Shown: positions 9,688 to 19,153, counted from the stretch's first letter. The stretch: DNA of 64,000 nucleotides from Variovorax sp. S12S4 (GCF_023195515.1 NZ_JALPKR020000002.1:1-64000), one strand, 5' to 3'. The notes: generated by a model not told the origin, from the letters alone. Made by a program: numbers and translations.

Positions 9688-10272
9688 ATGAGCACACCTG
9701 ACTCCATCCGCATCGGCATCGTCTCCATCAGCGACCGCGCCTCCAGCGGCACCTACGAAGACAAGGGCCTGCCTTCGCTGAAAGAATGGCTCGGCCGCGC
9801 GCTGAAGAACCCGATCGATTTCGAAGCGCGGCTCATTCCCGACGAGGCGGCGCTCATCAGCGCCACACTGATCGAGCTGGTGGACGCCGGCTGCTCGCTG
9901 GTGCTGACCACCGGCGGCACCGGCCCGGCCCTGCGCGACGTAACGCCAGAAGCCACGCTGGCCGCGGCCCACAAGGAAATGCCCGGCTTCGGCGAACAGA
10001 TGCGCCAGATCAGCCTGCGCTTCGTGCCCACGGCCATCCTGTCGCGTCAGGTGGCGGTCATCCGCGACAAGAGCCTGATCATCAACCTGCCGGGGCAGCC
10101 GAAGTCGATTGCGGAAACGCTCGAAGGGCTGAAGGATGCCGACGGCAAGCAGCTCGTGCCGGGCATCTTCGCGGCGGTGCCCTATTGCATCGACCTGATC
10201 GGCGGGCCGTACCTGGAGACCGACGATTCGGTCTGCAAGGCCTTCCGGCCGAAGTCGGCCATCAGGAACTGA
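9688..10272 (+). CDS. mog: Molybdopterin adenylyltransferase Mog
   Basis: Adds AMP to molybdopterin, the step before molybdate insertion in molybdenum cofactor synthesis; cytoplasmic. 194 residues from ATG 9688. The MoaB/Mog fold is clear: IGIVSISDRASSGTYEDKG at the start, the TTGGTGPALRDVTPEA substrate loop near residue 78, and IINLPGQPKSI late. Length and the C-terminal part (GIFAAVPYCIDLIGGPYLET) fit Mog rather than the shorter MoaB. Its last 11 bp overlap the end of the convergent czcA gene. Confidence 0.93.
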   Translation: MSTPDSIRIGIVSISDRASSGTYEDKGLPSLKEWLGRALKNPIDFEARLIPDEAALISATLIELVDAGCSLVLTTGGTGPALRDVTPEATLAAAHKEMPGFGEQMRQISLRFVPTAILSRQVAVIRDKSLIINLPGQPKSIAETLEGLKDADGKQLVPGIFAAVPYCIDLIGGPYLETDDSVCKAFRPKSAIRN

Positions 10273-13200
10273 GAACCCGGGCTTCGCGCCCGGCTTCCTC
10301 GTCGCGCCGGTGCGCCATGCGGTACAGCAGCGGCAGCACCAGCAACGTCAGAGCAGTCGACGACAGGATGCCGCCGATCACCACCGTCGCCAGCGGCCGC
10401 TGCACCTCGGCGCCGGTGCCGGTGGCAATCGCCATCGGCACGAAGCCCAGCGAAGCCACCAGCGCTGTCATCAGCACCGGCCGCAACCGCGTGAGCGCAC
10501 CTTCGCGAATTGCCGCATCGAGCGGCAACCCGCCCTCGCGCAGGTTGCGAATGAACGAAATCATCACCAGCCCGTTGAGCACCGCCACGCCCGAAAGCGC
10601 GATAAAGCCCACCGCCGCCGAAATCGACAACGGTATGCCGCGCAGCCACAGCGCCACGATGCCGCCCGTGAGCGCGAACGGAATGCCGGTGAACACCAGC
10701 AAGCCGTCCTTCAGGTTGCCGAACATCGCGAACAGCAGCGTGAACACCAGCAGCAGCGACACCGGCACCACCACCTGCAGCCGCTCGGTGGCCGAGGCCA
10801 GGTTTTCGTATTGGCCGCCCCATGCGGTCCAGTAGCCCGGCGGAATGCTCACCTTGCGCATGGCCTCTTCGGCCTCGGCCACGAAGGAGCCGAGGTCGCG
10901 GCCACGCACATTGGCGCTCACCACGATGCGGCGCTTGCCGTCCTCGCGGCTCACCTGGTTGGGGCCCGGCGCAAGCTCCAGCGTTGCCACCTCGCCCAGC
11001 GGAATGAAGCTGGTGCGCTGCTGAGCCTCGGCGCCAGCGCCCCTGGGCAGTGCGATCGGCAAGCGCTTGATCGCCTCCAGGTCGGTGCGCAGGTTTTCGG
11101 GCAGGCGCACGAGGATGTCGAAGCGCCGGTCGCCCTCGAACAGCGTGCCCGCCTCGCGGCCGCCCACTGCAATGGAAATCGCCTCTTGCACCTCGCCCAC
11201 GTTGAGGCCGTAGCGCGCGGTCTTGTCGCGTTCGATGTTCACGGTGAGCATCGGCAGGCCGGTGGTCTGCTCGACCTTCACTTCTGCGGCACCTGAGATC
11301 TTGCTCAACGTTTCCGACACCTCGGCCGCCGTCTTGTCCAGCACCGCCATGTCGTCGCCGAAGATCTTCACGGCCACGTCGCTGCGCACACCCGAGATCA
11401 GTTCGTTGAAGCGCAGCTGGATCGGCTGCGAGAACTCGTAGTTGTTGCCCGGCAGCTTTTCAACCTCTTCCTGCACTGCGGCCAGCAGCTCGGCGCGAGT
11501 GCGGCGAGATGCACCTTGAGGCGCCGGCCACTCGCTCTCGGGCTTCAGCATGATGTAGCCGTCGGAGATGTTCGGCGGCATGGGGTCCGACGCAATCTCG
11601 GCCGTGCCGGTGCGCGCGAACACGCGCTCGATCTCCGGAAACTTTTCTTTCAGCGTGCGTTCGATCTGCTTTTGCATTTCGACCGACTGCGTGAGGCTGG
11701 TGCCCGGTATACGCAGCGCCTGCACCGCAAAGTCGCCCTCGCCCAAGCTCGGCACAAACTCCGTGCCCAGCCGCGTGGCCAGCAGGCCCGAAAGCACCAC
11801 CGCGACACAAGCCATGGTGATGACCAGCGGCTTGGCCGTCATCACGCGCGCCAGCAGCGGCTCGTAGCCGCGCCTGGCCCACTGCATCAGGCGGTTTTCC
11901 TTCTCGCTCACCCTGTTGCCGATGAAGAGCGCCACGGCTGCCGGAATGAAGGTGATCGACAGGATCATCGCGCCCAGCAGCGCAATCACCACGGTGAAAG
12001 CCATCGGGTGGAACAGCTTGCCCTCCACGCCCGTGAGCGCAAAGATCGGCAGGTACACGATCATGATGATCAGCTGGCCGAACAGCAGCGGTCGGCGCGC
12101 CTCCTGAGAGGCCGCGAACACTTCATGGAAGCGCTCGCTGCGCGTGAGCGGCCGCCCGAGCTTTGCCTGCGCATGCGCGAGGCGCCGCACGCAGTTCTCC
12201 ACGATCACCACCGCCCCGTCGATGATGATGCCGAAGTCCAGCGCGCCCAGGCTCATGAGGTTGGCGCTGACCTTCTGGTTCACCATGCCGGTGAAGGTGA
12301 ACAGCATCGACAGCGGAATGACCAACGCCGTGATGAGCGCCGCGCGGATGTTGCCGAGAAAGAGAAACAGCACCGCGATGACCAGCACCGCGCCTTCGAA
12401 GAGGTTCTTCTTCACCGTGGCAATGGCCTTGTCGACCAGCACGGTGCGGTCGTACACCGTGACCGCCTTCACCCCGGCGGGCAAGGTGCGGTTGATCTCC
12501 TGCATCTTTTTATCGACCGCCTGCGACACGGTACGGCTGTTCTCGCCGATCAGCATGAACACCGTGCCCAGCACCACCTCGCGGCCGTTGTCGGTGGCGG
12601 CGCCGGTGCGCAGTTCCTGGCCGATGCCCACTTCGGCCACATCCCGCACGCGCAGCGGAATGCCGTTGGCGTTGCCCAGGATCACGTTGCCGATGTCTTC
12701 GGCCGACTTGGCCTGCCCCGGCACACGAATGAGGTACTGCTCGCCGCGCTTCTCGATGTAGCCCGCGCCCACGTTGGCGTTGTTGCGCTCCAGCGCGGTG
12801 ACCAGCTCGGTCATGGTGAGGCCGTGCGCCAGCAGCTTGGCGGGATCGGGCGCAACCTGAAACTCCTTGGCGTAGCCGCCGATGGAGTTGATCTCGGTCA
12901 CGCCCTTCACGTTGCGCAGCTGCGGCTTGATGATCCAGTCCTGGATCTCGCGCAGGTCGGTCGGCGTGTAGGGCGTGCCGTCGGCCTTCCTTGCGCCCTC
13001 GTCTGCCTCCACCGTCCAGAGATAGATCTCGCCGAGGCCGGTCGAAATGGGCCCGATCACCGGCGAGATGCCGGCCGGCATGCTCTCGCGCGCCGACTGG
13101 ATGCGCTCGTTCACCAGCTGGCGCGCAAAGTAGATGTCGGTGCCGTCCTCGAAGATCACCGTCACCTGCGAAAGGCCGTAGCGCGAAAGCGAGCGCGTCT

Positions 13201-13441
13201 GCTGCAGGCCGGGCAGGCCGGCCATCACCGTCTCGATGGGATAGGTCACGCGCTGCTCGGCCTCGAGCGGCGAATAGCCCGGTGCGGCCGTGTTGATCTG
13301 CACCTGCACGTTGGTGATGTCTGGCACGGCGTCGATAGGCAGCTTCTGGTAGCTGAAGATACCGAGCGCGGCCATGCCGAGCACGGCCAGCAACACCAGC
13401 CAGCGCTGTTCGATGGAAAACCGGATGACTCGTTCGAACAT
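10262..13441 (-). CDS. czcA: Heavy-metal efflux RND pump, CzcA/CusA family
   Basis: Inner-membrane proton-driven pump of a tripartite heavy-metal exporter, 1059 residues, the full family length. It begins MFERVIRFSIEQRWLV, followed by the first porter domain (LPIDAVPDITNVQVQINT). The proton-relay segment LDFGIIIDGAVVIVENCVRR in transmembrane helix 4 resembles the DFGxxxDGAVVxxEN signature of HME-RND pumps that export Zn, Co and Cd. The late VSREDGKRRIVVSANVRGRD and the C-terminal helices are complete. It is the last gene of czcICBA and starts 9 bp after czcB. Zn/Co/Cd specificity is inferred from the presence of czcI and the helix-4 motif; Cu/Ag is less likely. Confidence 0.93.
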   Translation of the reverse strand: MFERVIRFSIEQRWLVLLAVLGMAALGIFSYQKLPIDAVPDITNVQVQINTAAPGYSPLEAEQRVTYPIETVMAGLPGLQQTRSLSRYGLSQVTVIFEDGTDIYFARQLVNERIQSARESMPAGISPVIGPISTGLGEIYLWTVEADEGARKADGTPYTPTDLREIQDWIIKPQLRNVKGVTEINSIGGYAKEFQVAPDPAKLLAHGLTMTELVTALERNNANVGAGYIEKRGEQYLIRVPGQAKSAEDIGNVILGNANGIPLRVRDVAEVGIGQELRTGAATDNGREVVLGTVFMLIGENSRTVSQAVDKKMQEINRTLPAGVKAVTVYDRTVLVDKAIATVKKNLFEGAVLVIAVLFLFLGNIRAALITALVIPLSMLFTFTGMVNQKVSANLMSLGALDFGIIIDGAVVIVENCVRRLAHAQAKLGRPLTRSERFHEVFAASQEARRPLLFGQLIIMIVYLPIFALTGVEGKLFHPMAFTVVIALLGAMILSITFIPAAVALFIGNRVSEKENRLMQWARRGYEPLLARVMTAKPLVITMACVAVVLSGLLATRLGTEFVPSLGEGDFAVQALRIPGTSLTQSVEMQKQIERTLKEKFPEIERVFARTGTAEIASDPMPPNISDGYIMLKPESEWPAPQGASRRTRAELLAAVQEEVEKLPGNNYEFSQPIQLRFNELISGVRSDVAVKIFGDDMAVLDKTAAEVSETLSKISGAAEVKVEQTTGLPMLTVNIERDKTARYGLNVGEVQEAISIAVGGREAGTLFEGDRRFDILVRLPENLRTDLEAIKRLPIALPRGAGAEAQQRTSFIPLGEVATLELAPGPNQVSREDGKRRIVVSANVRGRDLGSFVAEAEEAMRKVSIPPGYWTAWGGQYENLASATERLQVVVPVSLLLVFTLLFAMFGNLKDGLLVFTGIPFALTGGIVALWLRGIPLSISAAVGFIALSGVAVLNGLVMISFIRNLREGGLPLDAAIREGALTRLRPVLMTALVASLGFVPMAIATGTGAEVQRPLATVVIGGILSSTALTLLVLPLLYRMAHRRDEEAGREARVLSS

Positions 13442-13450
13442 GCGGCGTCC

Positions 13451-14833
13451 TCAGTGGGTGTGCGTGGCAGAGCTCTTGCCCTGCTGCGACTTGACGACGA
13501 AGCTGCCGCTGCCCGCATGGGCTGCGCCGGGCGCAAGGCCACCCACGATCTCGATGCGCTGGCCGTCGCTGCGGCCGGTCTGCACATGCTGGGGCACAAA
13601 GCCGCCTGGCACTCGCAGGAACACGGTCGGTTTGTCTTCCACCGTTTGCACGGCTTCGGCCGACACCGCCACTGGGGCGTTCGCTTCGGACGAAACCAGC
13701 TCCACGTTCACGAACAGCCCTGGCCGCCACATGCGCTGCGGGTTGGTCAGGGTGACGCGCGCAGTGGCCGTGCGCGTTTGCGCGCCGATGAGCGAGCCCA
13801 CGTACGACACCGTGCCGCTGGCCGCCTGCTCGAAGGCGCTCGATCGAATGGTCGCCGGCTCGCCGATGCGCACCAGGTTCAGCTGGTTGGCGGCCACGCT
13901 GATCTCGGCCCACACGGTCGAAAGATCGGAAATGGTGAACACGCTGGCGTCTTCCTTCACCGCTTCGCCGAGCGAGATGTGCTTTTCGACCACCATGCCG
14001 TCGAAGGGTGCGCGCAGCTCGTAGCGGCCCAGGGCCGACGAGGCCGGCGTGGCGCCCAGCGCCAGCAGCTTCTGGTTGGCGTTGGCCACGGCAATCTGCG
14101 CCTCCTGCATGGCCTGCTCCGCCTGCAGGTAGTCCTGCTGGGCAGAAATCTTTTCTTCCCACAGCTTCTTCTCGCGCTGGTAGGTGGTGCGGGCCAGCTC
14201 GAGCCGGCGCTGCGCCGTCTGCAGCTCGCTGCGCTGCTCCGACAGCGCCGGGCTGGAGAGCACGGCCAGCACCTGGCCGCGCTTCACTTCCTGCCCAAGG
14301 TTGGCCGATACGCTTTCGACCACGCCGCCCACGCGCGGCACCACGTGGGCGAGTCGGTCCTCGTTGAACTTGATCTCGCCCGGCAGTTGCAGCAACGACT
14401 TGATGCGCGCGGGGCCGGCGTTCTCCACAGCCACGCCCGCGGCCTTGATCTGCTCGTCGGTGAAGGCGATCTTTCCCTCCTGTTCGTTGCGCCCTTCCTT
14501 GCGCCCTTCCTTGCGCCCTTCCTTGTGCTCTTCCTTGTGCCCTTCCGTGTGCTCGCCCTTCTTCTCTTCCTTGCCGTCCTCGCCGGAGGCGTGGCCATGC
14601 CCGTGGTCATGGTCATGGCCGTGGTCCTTCTCTTCTCCCTTGCCTTCTTCCTCATGGTGCTCGCCCTCGGCATGCTCGGCCGCTTCCGAATGCCCCAAGC
14701 CTTCAGGCTTGGCCGGCGCGGTACGCAAGATCAGCGCGCCTGCGGCGATGCCGGCGACCAGCACGACCACGATCGCCATCCATTGCTTCTTGCCGATGCG
14801 CCCCGCGGGCGTGTTTCGCTCTTCCGTATTCAT
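13451..14833 (-). CDS. czcB: Periplasmic adaptor of heavy-metal efflux, CzcB family, His/Glu-rich
   Basis: Membrane-fusion protein that links the CzcA pump to the outer-membrane channel, 460 residues. An N-terminal membrane anchor (MAIVVVLVAGIAAGAL) is followed by about 70 residues rich in His, Glu and Lys (DHGHDHDHGHGHASGED, then repeated KEG/KEE units), probably a metal-collecting arm. Next come the barrel-sandwich and lipoyl half-motifs (RVGGVVESVSANLGQEVKRGQ, LRAPFDGMVVEKHISLGE), an alpha-hairpin, and a tail ending in a His-containing peptide. The acidic arm is encoded partly by a 12-bp tandem repeat. It is translated between czcC and czcA. Confidence 0.92.
   Translation of the reverse strand: MNTEERNTPAGRIGKKQWMAIVVVLVAGIAAGALILRTAPAKPEGLGHSEAAEHAEGEHHEEEGKGEEKDHGHDHDHGHGHASGEDGKEEKKGEHTEGHKEEHKEGRKEGRKEGRNEQEGKIAFTDEQIKAAGVAVENAGPARIKSLLQLPGEIKFNEDRLAHVVPRVGGVVESVSANLGQEVKRGQVLAVLSSPALSEQRSELQTAQRRLELARTTYQREKKLWEEKISAQQDYLQAEQAMQEAQIAVANANQKLLALGATPASSALGRYELRAPFDGMVVEKHISLGEAVKEDASVFTISDLSTVWAEISVAANQLNLVRIGEPATIRSSAFEQAASGTVSYVGSLIGAQTRTATARVTLTNPQRMWRPGLFVNVELVSSEANAPVAVSAEAVQTVEDKPTVFLRVPGGFVPQHVQTGRSDGQRIEIVGGLAPGAAHAGSGSFVVKSQQGKSSATHTH
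14487..14546. repeat. Five-unit 12-bp tandem repeat inside czcB
   Basis: Five consecutive units of TTGCGCCCTTCC (three exact, two with TTGTGC at the start) lie in frame within czcB, encoding repeating Lys-Glu-Gly-(Arg/His) on the minus strand. Because the unit is a multiple of three, slippage would change the length of the charged metal-binding arm without breaking the gene. Confidence 0.85.
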
Positions 14834-14848
14834 GATGTGGTTTCCTTG

Positions 14849-16177
14849 TCAGCGTGCGGCATCCGCCGTACGCGGGGTTTCGTCGGCCTCGGTGCCCAGC
14901 AGCCGGTCTAGCTCGCTGGCCGCGCGATGCGCGTCGGCCACGGCCATCAGGTACTGGTTGCGCACCTGGAAGTGCGTGCGCTGCGCATCGAGCGCTTCGA
15001 GAAAGCTGAACTTGCCGAACTCGAAGCCCTTGGCGGCAGCCTTGTAGGCGGCCTCGGCGCCGGGCAGTGCATCGCGCTGCAGCGTCTCGGCGGCGGCGCG
15101 CGCCGAACGCAGGCGCTCGGTGGCTTGCGCCACATCGGCACCCAGCTGCAGCTCGGCCGCGGCAAGGTCGTCCCGCGCCTTCTCTTCGCGGCTCAACGCC
15201 TCGGCCACGTTGCCGCGGTTGGTGTCGAAGATTGGCAGCGGTACCGACACGCCCACCACCACCTGGTTGCGGCCGTTGCTGCTGCCCATGCCTTCGTCGG
15301 CCGGCACACGCTTGGCGCCGAGCGACACGGTGACGTCGGGCACGCGCCGCGCCTGCTCCAGTTGCGAAAGCGCCTGGCGCCGCTCGACCTCGAGCCGTGC
15401 CTGGCGCAACATGGGCGCCGCGGCAAGCCGCCTCTCCACGTCCTGCGCCAGTGCAAGCGGCGGCGGCCGATCGACCGCACCCTCTGCCTGCGTGAAGCGC
15501 GGATCGGGGTTGCCCCACAGCGCGGCGACCTGGCGGCGCGCCGAGCGCAATGCGCCCTCGGCCTGCTGCAGTTCGACCTGGATGCCGGCCTCTGCCACGC
15601 GCGAGCGCGTCTCTTCGAGCGGCGGAACCTTGCCCGCCGCCACGCGGTTGGCGGCTGCGCGGGTGGCCGCTTGCGCAAGGCCCAACGAATCCTGCATCAG
15701 CCGCAGGCGCTCCTGCGCAGCCAGCACGTCGAAGAACAGCGTGATGGTCGATGCACGCAGCTCCGAACGCCGCGCAAGCAACGCCGATGCGGCCTGGTCG
15801 CGCGCACGTTCGGCCGCCGCCACGCGGGCTGCGCGCTTGCCGCCCAGCTCGACGGGCTGGCTCAGCAGCAGCGTGGTGGTGCGGTTGCCCCGGCGCAGGT
15901 CTTCCACCTGCGCCTCGAGCACGGGGTTAGGCCATGCGCCCGCCTGCAGCACGGCGGCATCGGTGGCCTCCTGCTCGCGCGCGGCGGACGAAAGCCCGGG
16001 GTTGGCCCGTTGTGCGAGCGCGATGGCGCTGCGCAGGTCCAGCGGGCCCGCGGGCTCCACTGTTCTTGCAGCAGCCTGCCGCAGCAGCGGCGAAGGATTG
16101 GAACCGGCATCGGTTTGTGAAAATGCCGGGGGCGCCGCCAAGGCCATGACGGCCAGCGGCACGAAGAGCGTGCGCAT
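14849..16177 (-). CDS. czcC: Outer-membrane channel of heavy-metal efflux, CzcC family
   Basis: TolC-like outer-membrane factor, 442 residues, the exit duct of the Czc system. The ATG at 16177 gives a signal peptide (LFVPLAVMALAAPPAFS, cleavage before QT). Two repeated coiled-coil halves follow, each starting with a family motif: ALAQRANPGLSSAAREQEATD for the first and AAKGFEFGKFSFLEALDAQR for the second. It precedes czcB by 15 bp in the operon. The N-terminal CzcC-type region lacks an obvious lipobox. Confidence 0.9.
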   Translation of the reverse strand: MRTLFVPLAVMALAAPPAFSQTDAGSNPSPLLRQAAARTVEPAGPLDLRSAIALAQRANPGLSSAAREQEATDAAVLQAGAWPNPVLEAQVEDLRRGNRTTTLLLSQPVELGGKRAARVAAAERARDQAASALLARRSELRASTITLFFDVLAAQERLRLMQDSLGLAQAATRAAANRVAAGKVPPLEETRSRVAEAGIQVELQQAEGALRSARRQVAALWGNPDPRFTQAEGAVDRPPPLALAQDVERRLAAAPMLRQARLEVERRQALSQLEQARRVPDVTVSLGAKRVPADEGMGSSNGRNQVVVGVSVPLPIFDTNRGNVAEALSREEKARDDLAAAELQLGADVAQATERLRSARAAAETLQRDALPGAEAAYKAAAKGFEFGKFSFLEALDAQRTHFQVRNQYLMAVADAHRAASELDRLLGTEADETPRTADAAR

Positions 16178-16271
16178 CGAATTCTCCTGGGTTGCAAAAC
16201 AACGGGCGAGGGAATTCGGCGAGAGCTCAGCTGATGCGGGGTATCAGGGGTAAGGGTTGTCTCTCGCCGAA

Positions 16272-16649
16272 TCAAGCGGCGAGAGGTCTTGCAGGGCGCA
16301 CAGGCACTTCGGAGATATGCGAGACAAAGTGCTCCGCTCGCATGACACGCAATGCCCGCGCGAGCGCAGGCAGGCCTTGCCCCTGCTCTGCCGCTGACGG
16401 CAGATGCTGCGCATGGCCCAGGTGGCAGGCCGCGCAGTCGCCGAGCACGGCGTTGGGTTGCGTGCCCGGGCTCTTCTGCGTGTCGTCGGCACGGGTACCG
16501 CCGTGGCTGCCCGCCTCGGACGGGTGCTCATGGTGGCCCCAATGGCGGGGCTGCACATCGCGCTCGTGCTGGCAATACGCCGCAGATGCCGCCCAGCTGA
16601 ACTGGAACGGCAGCAGGAACAGCAAGAAGATCTGGAGCCAGCGGCGCAT
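16272..16649 (-). CDS. czcI: CzcI-like small exported protein
   Basis: First gene of the efflux operon, 125 residues. ATG 16649 yields MRRWLQIFLLFLLPFQFSWA, a signal peptide that closely resembles CzcI of Cupriavidus (same length, ending FSWAA). A His/Cys-rich mature start follows (AYCQHERDVQPRHWGHHEH), then a CAACHLGH motif. CzcI proteins are encoded upstream of czcC and are thought to modulate expression or metal delivery; the mechanism is not established. The CxxCH motif resembles a heme or metal site, with metal more likely here. The 95-bp gap to czcC has no evident terminator. Confidence 0.8.
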   Translation of the reverse strand: MRRWLQIFLLFLLPFQFSWAASAAYCQHERDVQPRHWGHHEHPSEAGSHGGTRADDTQKSPGTQPNAVLGDCAACHLGHAQHLPSAAEQGQGLPALARALRVMRAEHFVSHISEVPVRPARPLAA

Positions 16650-16752
16650 GGTTCCAAAAAGTATATCGGCGGCACGTGGCACGGCTCCTGCATTGCCCCT
16701 TCGAGTCGCAGGCCCGCGGCGCAATGTATGACACGGGGCCGGCGCCCAGTCC

Positions 16753-16767
16753 GTCGTTCGAAACGAC
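16753..16767. promoter_or_regulatory. Inverted-repeat operator candidate between czcI and the response regulator
   Basis: GTCGTT-CGA-AACGAC, a perfect 6-bp inverted repeat with a 3-bp spacer, sits 45 bp before the response-regulator start and about 104 bp before czcI. It is the only clear symmetry in this 162-bp divergent intergenic region. OmpR-type regulators usually prefer direct repeats, so its owner is uncertain. Confidence 0.35.
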
Positions 16768-16811
16768 AGGTTCGCACCCGCCTTCCACCCACCCCCAACT
16801 AACATCCGTCG

Positions 16812-17489
16812 ATGCGAATTCTGGTCATTGAGGGCGAGCCCCAGCTCGGCGATGAGCTGAAGAAGGGCCTGGAGGAAAACGGGTACGCAGTCGACATTGC
16901 GCGCGATGGCGCCAAGGGCCGCTACCTTTCCGCGCAGCACGACTACGCGTTGATCCTGCTCGACGCGGTGCTTCCCGGTGCCGACGGCTTTGCGCTGCTG
17001 CGCGCGCTGCGGCGGACCAGCACCGTGCCCGTGCTGGTGCTCACGGCGCGGGACAAGGTCGAAGACCGGGTGAACGGCCTGCGGCTGGGCGCAGACGATT
17101 ACCTGGTGAAGCCCTTCGCCTTGCCGGAGCTGCTGGCGCGCGTACGCATCCTGGTTCAACGCGGCAAGCCGAACGAGCCGACCACCTTCCGGCTGGCTGA
17201 CCTGGAACTCGACCTTGCAAGCGGCAAGTGCGTTCGCAACCACCGGCGCATCGAACTCACGGCAAAGGAGTCCGCGCTGCTGGCGGTGCTGCTGCGCAAC
17301 AGGGGGCATATCGTCTTGCGCAGCACGCTCGCCGAAGAAGTGTGGGACAGCACGCTCGACAGCGACACCAACGTGCTCGAGGTGGCCATTCGCAGGCTGC
17401 GCGCCAAGATCGACGACCCTTTCGACCTGAAGCTGCTGCACACGGTGCGCGGCAGCGGCTACGTGCTCGAAGACCGTTCCTGGCCTTGA
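16812..17489 (+). CDS. OmpR-family response regulator with altered acidic pocket
   Basis: Two-domain DNA-binding regulator, 225 residues, divergent from czcICBA and thus its probable controller (CzcR/CopR-like). The receiver has the phospho-acceptor in LILLDAVLPGADG, the conserved Thr in VLVLTARD and the Lys in DYLVKPFALPEL. The C-terminal winged helix (VLRNRGHIVLRSTLAEEVW, ending VRGSGYVLE) is complete. Unusually, the N-terminal acidic pair reads IEGEP where IEDEP/VEDE is normal, so the Mg-binding aspartate is a glycine. No sensor kinase gene follows; the next gene is on the other strand. Confidence 0.92.
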   Translation: MRILVIEGEPQLGDELKKGLEENGYAVDIARDGAKGRYLSAQHDYALILLDAVLPGADGFALLRALRRTSTVPVLVLTARDKVEDRVNGLRLGADDYLVKPFALPELLARVRILVQRGKPNEPTTFRLADLELDLASGKCVRNHRRIELTAKESALLAVLLRNRGHIVLRSTLAEEVWDSTLDSDTNVLEVAIRRLRAKIDDPFDLKLLHTVRGSGYVLEDRSWP

Positions 17490-17519
17490 ACACGCATGCT
17501 GGGCCGTACCCGCTGTTGA

Positions 17520-18780
17520 CTAGGGCTCTGCGCGGGCCGGCGTTTCGTCTGCGGCGGCGGGCGCCTTGGTGCGGCCCATCACCAGGTTGATCAGCGGCCC
17601 CGTCATCGCGGTAGTCACCAGCGCCATCACCAGCAGCATGGTGAAGAGCTCGGGCCCGATCAAGCCGGCGTCCAGGCCGATCTTCATCACGATGAGCTCC
17701 ATCAGCCCGCGCGCATTCATGAGCGAACCGGTGGCAAGGCTGTCGCGCCATCCGTAGCCCGCCATGCGCGCGCCGATGGCCCCACCGGCCAGCTTGCCGA
17801 TGGTGGCCACGCCGACGATCAGCAGCATTGCGCCCACGCTCGCGCCCGTAAAGGCATTGGCGGTGGTTCCCAGCCCCGCCAGCGCGAAGAACAGCGGCAT
17901 CAGCACCACGATGGAAATCGGCTCGATGCGCTCGGTGAGCGAATTCAGCAAACGGTCGTCGCGCGGCAGGCAGGCGCCGAACAGGAAGGCGCCGAACACG
18001 GCATGCAGGTGCAGCCATTCGGTTGCCAGTGCGCACACCAGGAGGCCGATCATCAGCGAGGCCATCATGGTGGTCGAAGGCTCGCCGTTGGGCGCGCGCG
18101 TGCGCAGCAGCCATGCGAAGGCCGGCTTCATGCCGAAGAACAGCACAGCCAGCAGCACGACCACGCCTGCCGTGGTCTTGAGCAGGCCGGTGTAGCCCTC
18201 GCCCGCGCCCGCGAGGGCCACCACCAGCGCCAGCAAGATCCACGCGAACACGTCGACCACCGCCGCCGCGCTCAGCGAAAGCTGGCCGAATGGCGTGCGC
18301 GTGAGCCCGCGGTCTTTCAGGATGCGCGCCATCACAGGAAACGCGGTTATCGAAAGCGCCGCTGCCATGAACAGCGCAAACGGCCAGAAGCCCACCCCCG
18401 CCGGCGCCAGCGACGGATGCAAGGCCGGCGAGATTGCAATGCCCAGCACCATCGGCACGGCAACGCTGAGCGCCCCCACGTAGCCGGCGGCCTTCAGCTG
18501 CGCGCGCACGCCCTGCGCGGCCCGCAGTTCGAGCCCCACCACGAACATGAAGAGCACCAGGCCCACCGTCGAAAGCGACGACAGCCCCTCGAGGTGGCTC
18601 TTGGAAAAGCTGCGCATGCAGCGAAGGAAACAGCGCCCCCATGACGACCGGCCCGAGCATGAGGCCGGCCGCCATTTCGCCGACCACGCTCGGCTGGCCC
18701 ACGTGGCGAAGCACCCAGCCGCAGATGCGCGCTGTGCTCAGGATGACGATGAGTTGCAGCAGGAGAGAGGTGGCGGACAT
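17520..18780 (-). CDS. Cation/proton antiporter, CPA2 (KefB/NapA-like), one-base frameshift
   Basis: Integral membrane exchanger of about 419 residues with 12-13 hydrophobic helices and no C-terminal Rossmann domain. It starts at ATG 18780 (MSATSLLLQLIVILSTARICGW, the usual first helix), with GQPSVVGEMAAGLMLGP as the family signature. Near 18605-18608 (four A on the plus strand) the frame shifts by one extra base; removing it joins LHAQL to SKSHLEGLSSLSTVGLVLFMF. Later motifs are intact (SAAAVVDVFAWILLA, FGAFLFGACLPRD, NARGLMELIV). It is tail-to-tail with the response regulator. The transported ion (Na, K) is not determinable. Confidence 0.85.
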
Positions 18781-18814
18781 GGACCAGAGCGCGGGTGAAG
18801 GGGAATACGCGATG

Positions 18815-19153
18815 TTAGTTTTGTTCAGACGCTTCGAACCAACGATCGGCCCATTGATTGAGCGGCTTGAGCCGCTTGACGAGTTCACCGCCCGATTCGG
18901 TCAGCACGTAGCCCGCGTCGGCCAGCGCAACGATGCCGCCCGCGCGCAGTTCCTTGAGCCGGTCGTTCAGCACCGAGGGCGACATGTCACCCGTGCTCAC
19001 ACGCAAGGCCCTGAAGCTTTGCGGCATGCCATCGCGCAGTTCCCACAAGATGCGCAGCGTGCCCTTGCGGCCCAGTTGCTCGAGCAGCCGCATCACCGGT
19101 CGGCGCGATGCAGCAGGGGCCATTGGTTCATGCGGGGCTTCGGCTTTGCTCAT
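18815..19153 (-). CDS. HxlR-family transcriptional regulator
   Basis: Small winged-helix regulator, 112 residues, probably a dimer. The domain runs from LLEQLGRKGTLRILWELRDG through the recognition region SPSVLNDRLKELRAGGIV to a wing ending GYVLTESGGELV. It lacks the N-terminal cysteine typical of the thiol-sensing members, so it may sense a small molecule. It is divergent from an AhpD-like gene, and two identical inverted repeats lie between them, which are its likely binding sites. Confidence 0.9.
   Translation of the reverse strand: MSKAEAPHEPMAPAASRRPVMRLLEQLGRKGTLRILWELRDGMPQSFRALRVSTGDMSPSVLNDRLKELRAGGIVALADAGYVLTESGGELVKRLKPLNQWADRWFEASEQN

Noticed and set aside
11516..14911. Very long open frame (over 1100 codons) on the plus strand
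   Set aside because: It is antisense to czcA and czcB, which have clear domains. Arg/His-rich, low-complexity translation typical of reverse frames in GC-rich DNA.
16650..17441. N-terminal extension of the CzcI frame across the response regulator
   Set aside because: The signal peptide starts at 16649, and the upstream part is antisense to the regulator gene.
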